This document shows positions 61,009-64,000 of a DNA stretch of 64,000 nt, in pieces (position 1 is the stretch's first letter; each line of letters begins with the position of its first letter). A program made the translations under genes and the position numbers. The DNA lies in NCBI GenBank assembly GCA_947488655.1, contig CANKZZ010000001.1, positions 558,001-622,000 of the forward strand, read 5' to 3'. This DNA is from an uncultured Psychroserpens sp. Lineage in GTDB: Bacteria; Bacteroidota; Bacteroidia; Flavobacteriales; Flavobacteriaceae. Under the pieces are notes generated by a model. It saw only the letters and a list, made by a program, of their open reading frames with translations. It searched no databases and was not told where the DNA came from.

Positions 61009-63378
61009 ATGAAAAAATTAAAGTACTTCACACATTTTCTACTATTAATTACAGTTTTGACTTTTACTAATTGCCAGAAGGAGGAACTGTTTGTAGAACC
61101 TGAACAATCTTCAAACGAATTATTATTTCATAAGACTAGATATGCATTCTCAGATGAAATAAATCAAAATAAACTTTTATCAGAAACTTTGTGTGGTCTA
61201 AAGGAAAAGCCATTAAAGTCCAAAAATGATCCGGTAAACAGATTAATTTATAATAGTAATTATGATTTTACTGTTGAAACTGATTTCGCAAAATATATTG
61301 AGTCTATTGATGGTACTTATCATTCTTATACATTCCCAATAATAACTGCTGACGCAGAAGATACGTCTTTAGATAATCTTGTTTTGTTTTCTGAAAATGG
61401 ATCTGATTACAGTGCAAAACTTATAAAATACAATTTAACAGAAGATCAGTTAAATCAATTAACAAACTTTGATCATATAGATTCTAATTTAGAAATGGAA
61501 GTTGTGGATTTAGAGGGTGATTTCAATGAATATTTAGGACGTCTCGACGAGAATAGTTGTGAAAATGAAATACGTGTACATCATTTAACTCCAGATGGCC
61601 AATCGTTTGAGTTTGGAGAAGGTAGTGTTTGCCATCATCAAGGTGAAATGGGCGATGATGATTTTTGTCAGATTACGGTAACTGTAATTATAAATTGTCC
61701 AGCTGATAGTTCAGGCTGAGGTCCAAATGAAAGTAATAATAATGATGGAAATATTGGTCAAAATAACAATTCTAGTAACACAAATACTGGTGGTACAGGA
61801 CCTTCTGTAGGTAGCGGATTTATATATACTGCACCAACTTCTAAAATTGATATAAGATCAGAGATAAAAACATTGATTGGTTTAAATGACTTAGGTATAA
61901 ATAATGATACTGATTTAATAAGTTGGATAAATGAATTTGAGAATGCTTCTGTAGTGGTCTCGATGTACTTTAAAGTTAAAAAAATTAAAGATGAGACTGG
62001 AACTTTATCCCAAGAAATAAAAAATAGTGCAGAAACTACATTAAGAATTATTGCAGGCCTACAAAATCTTGATAGTCTAACAACGACCTTTATAAATAAA
62101 TTTTTCGTAAGTTTTTTAGGAGATGAACTAACTAGTCTAAACGGAATCTTATTTGATGAACATGCAGAGGCATGGAGTAATATAGATCAAGACAACAATT
62201 TAAATTTAGGAGATTGGACTATAATCTCAGCCAAAAGTTATGTCATATATATAGACTATAAGTTAAACGGTAATGAATTTGATCAAGCCAGAGCAGAAAA
62301 AGACTCTGCTTTTATAGCATTATTATCTAATGTGAAATCATTAATAGGAGAACATTGGCCTCAAAACGCAGAACAATGGGAAGCTTTAGGGCAAATATTA
62401 TTACAGTTTTTAGGAGAAATTGGGATAGCATTTATACCTGGTAGTGATATCATTGGTGTAGTTGAAGGATTAGATGAAGGAGATTATGTCGCAGTTACTT
62501 TTGGTATTGCGGGATTATTAGTAGATGCTTTTGGTGGTACAATTTTGAAAGTAATAGGAAAAGTAGCTAAGTTTGGCTATAAATCTTTTAAAATATTTAA
62601 AATTGTATTTCGTTATTTAGATGAAGTTGTAGATTTTATTGCCTTAGGGCATAAAGTAGAGTTATTTGAAGGTACTGTTAGAATTTTGGGTGATTTTAAT
62701 CAAGCTATAGCAAGTATCCAAGACAATGTACTTAAGCTTTTAAAAAATAGTGCTAAGAGCATCATTAAGGTTGCAGATTTAAAACTATTAGATAATATTG
62801 TACCAACAGGTGCTGGACATATTAATGCAAATAAAATTAATAATAAGGCATTGAGAATTGATCCTCAAAATAGTGATTATAAGTCGATAGTTGATGATAT
62901 AAAATTAAATGGAGATCCTCAAGGCAATTTATCTGAAGATATAATGGATGATTTATTGGAACAGGATGGTTTTAAAAAACCTATTCAAAGCGTTGAATAC
63001 CCGAATCTTGATACGGTACAGCTTAATGGTGGTCAGAGATTTGATAATGTTTTGATAAAGCGTGATATAAGTGGGAATATTACTGAGATTATCATTAACG
63101 AAAGTAAACAAGTTTCTAATACAGGAACCATAGATTTAAGTAGTGGTGTTTCTGGTACATTAGATTCTTTATGTTTTAATTGTACTCAAATGTCAACACA
63201 ATGGATTGATGATGTCTTAGTAAGAATGCAAATTCAAGGTGGAGATTTAGGAAATCTTGCTAATGATATTTCTAGTTTTATTGATAGTGGAAATGAAGTG
63301 ACTCAATTAGTGTCAGGAGTCAGCAAAAATACAGGAGAATTGGTCATTTTAAATATAACAGGTTTTTCGACACCATAA
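61009..63378 (+). pseudogene. Lipoprotein-anchored polymorphic toxin, interrupted by an in-frame UGA (61717-61719); C-terminal candidate PD-(D/E)XK nuclease domain
   Basis: ORFs 61009..61719 and 61873..63378 are in the same frame and the sequence between them is open; lipobox FTNCQKE; Asn/Gly linker; pre-toxin region PGSDIIGVVEGLDEGDYVAVTFGIAGLLVDAFGG; RFDNVLIKR...IIINESKQ. Confidence 0.65.
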
Positions 63379-63390
63379 ATACATAATTAG

Positions 63391-64000
63391 ATGTTATCAT
63401 TAGAAGAATATTACCAAAATAGTTTAGTTAGAGAAAAGCAAAAAATAAATATTATTAAAACTAATCCTAATCACAATATCTTAAATATTGCATCAGGTTT
63501 ACGTGAAATAACAGGAACTAAATTTTTGTACCAATATTATATCAATAATAATTTAATAGGAGGAAAACAAGAATTATTTAACTCAGGAAAGTTATTAGAG
63601 TTTATAAATAAACACTCCGGTTTTAAATATTTCCCAACACAAATAAACAGTTTCTTTTTTATTTTGTCTGATAGTCGAGAAGTTTTGGAAAATTTTAAAG
63701 CAATAATTCTTGATGAATTAGGTTCTAACTCATTTAGGATAACTAATGGTCACTGTTTAGGGTATGTAATTCATCAAATATTAAGTAACAATAGTCAAGA
63801 AGCACTAAAGTATTTAGATATTTTTGAAAAAAAACACAAAAATTATGCACTAAAAAGTAAACATATTTTAATATTAAAAGCAATTATAAATAGCAATAAG
63901 CAAGAAGTAGAAGAACTCCTAGAGTTCTTCCTACTTCCTGTTAATCATAATAAGTCTCCAGATAAAGGCATGATTAGCCATAAATTCATCTCTATAGAAG
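63391..64000 (+). CDS. Candidate immunity protein (Imm49-like), truncated at window end
   Basis: Open from ATG 63391 (MLSLEEYYQNSLVREKQKINIIKTNPNHNILNIASGLR...) to the end; 12 bp after the toxin stop; ending PDKGMISHKFISIE resembles Imm49 family. Confidence 0.5.
   Translation, partial: MLSLEEYYQNSLVREKQKINIIKTNPNHNILNIASGLREITGTKFLYQYYINNNLIGGKQELFNSGKLLEFINKHSGFKYFPTQINSFFFILSDSREVLENFKAIILDELGSNSFRITNGHCLGYVIHQILSNNSQEALKYLDIFEKKHKNYALKSKHILILKAIINSNKQEVEELLEFFLLPVNHNKSPDKGMISHKFISIE

Overview
This 64 kb window comes from an AT-rich Flavobacteriia/Bacteroidota chromosome. Evidence for that is the T9SS sorting domains, a SusC/SusD pair, TAnnTTTG-like promoters and ExbB/ExbD/ExbD gene order. 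Most of it is ordinary core genome: prs, rplY, pth, ribF, serS, rsmA, mgtE, fbp, mfd, sucA/odhB, a RND efflux operon and two tRNAs. The standout region is the ~0.7 kb 'non-coding' stretch at 52.3-53.05 kb, directly downstream of an orphan LuxR/NarL-type response regulator. On the minus strand it reads as a tandem array of about four 70-90 nt transcription units. Three are preceded by an identical 25-bp element containing a perfect palindrome (TACGTAA-CT-TTACGTA). A fourth has a different palindrome at the same offset. The units share a conserved start, CTATTAAT...AGGGA, and each ends in its own terminator-like hairpin. The array ends with a 36-aa predicted membrane peptide and a fifth hairpin. 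The conserved CTATTAAT/AGGGA segment is complementary to the regulator's own leader just upstream of its AUG, which suggests an RNA feedback circuit. Other items of interest are a strand-polar, over-represented 12-mer (TTCCGAAGAAAA), a lipoprotein-anchored polymorphic toxin interrupted by an in-frame UGA with a probable immunity gene, a frameshifted GNAT gene, a 22-aa membrane micro-ORF between two terminators, and a Bacteroidota-type dispersed intergenic repeat. All calls are from reading the sequence; no searches were run.
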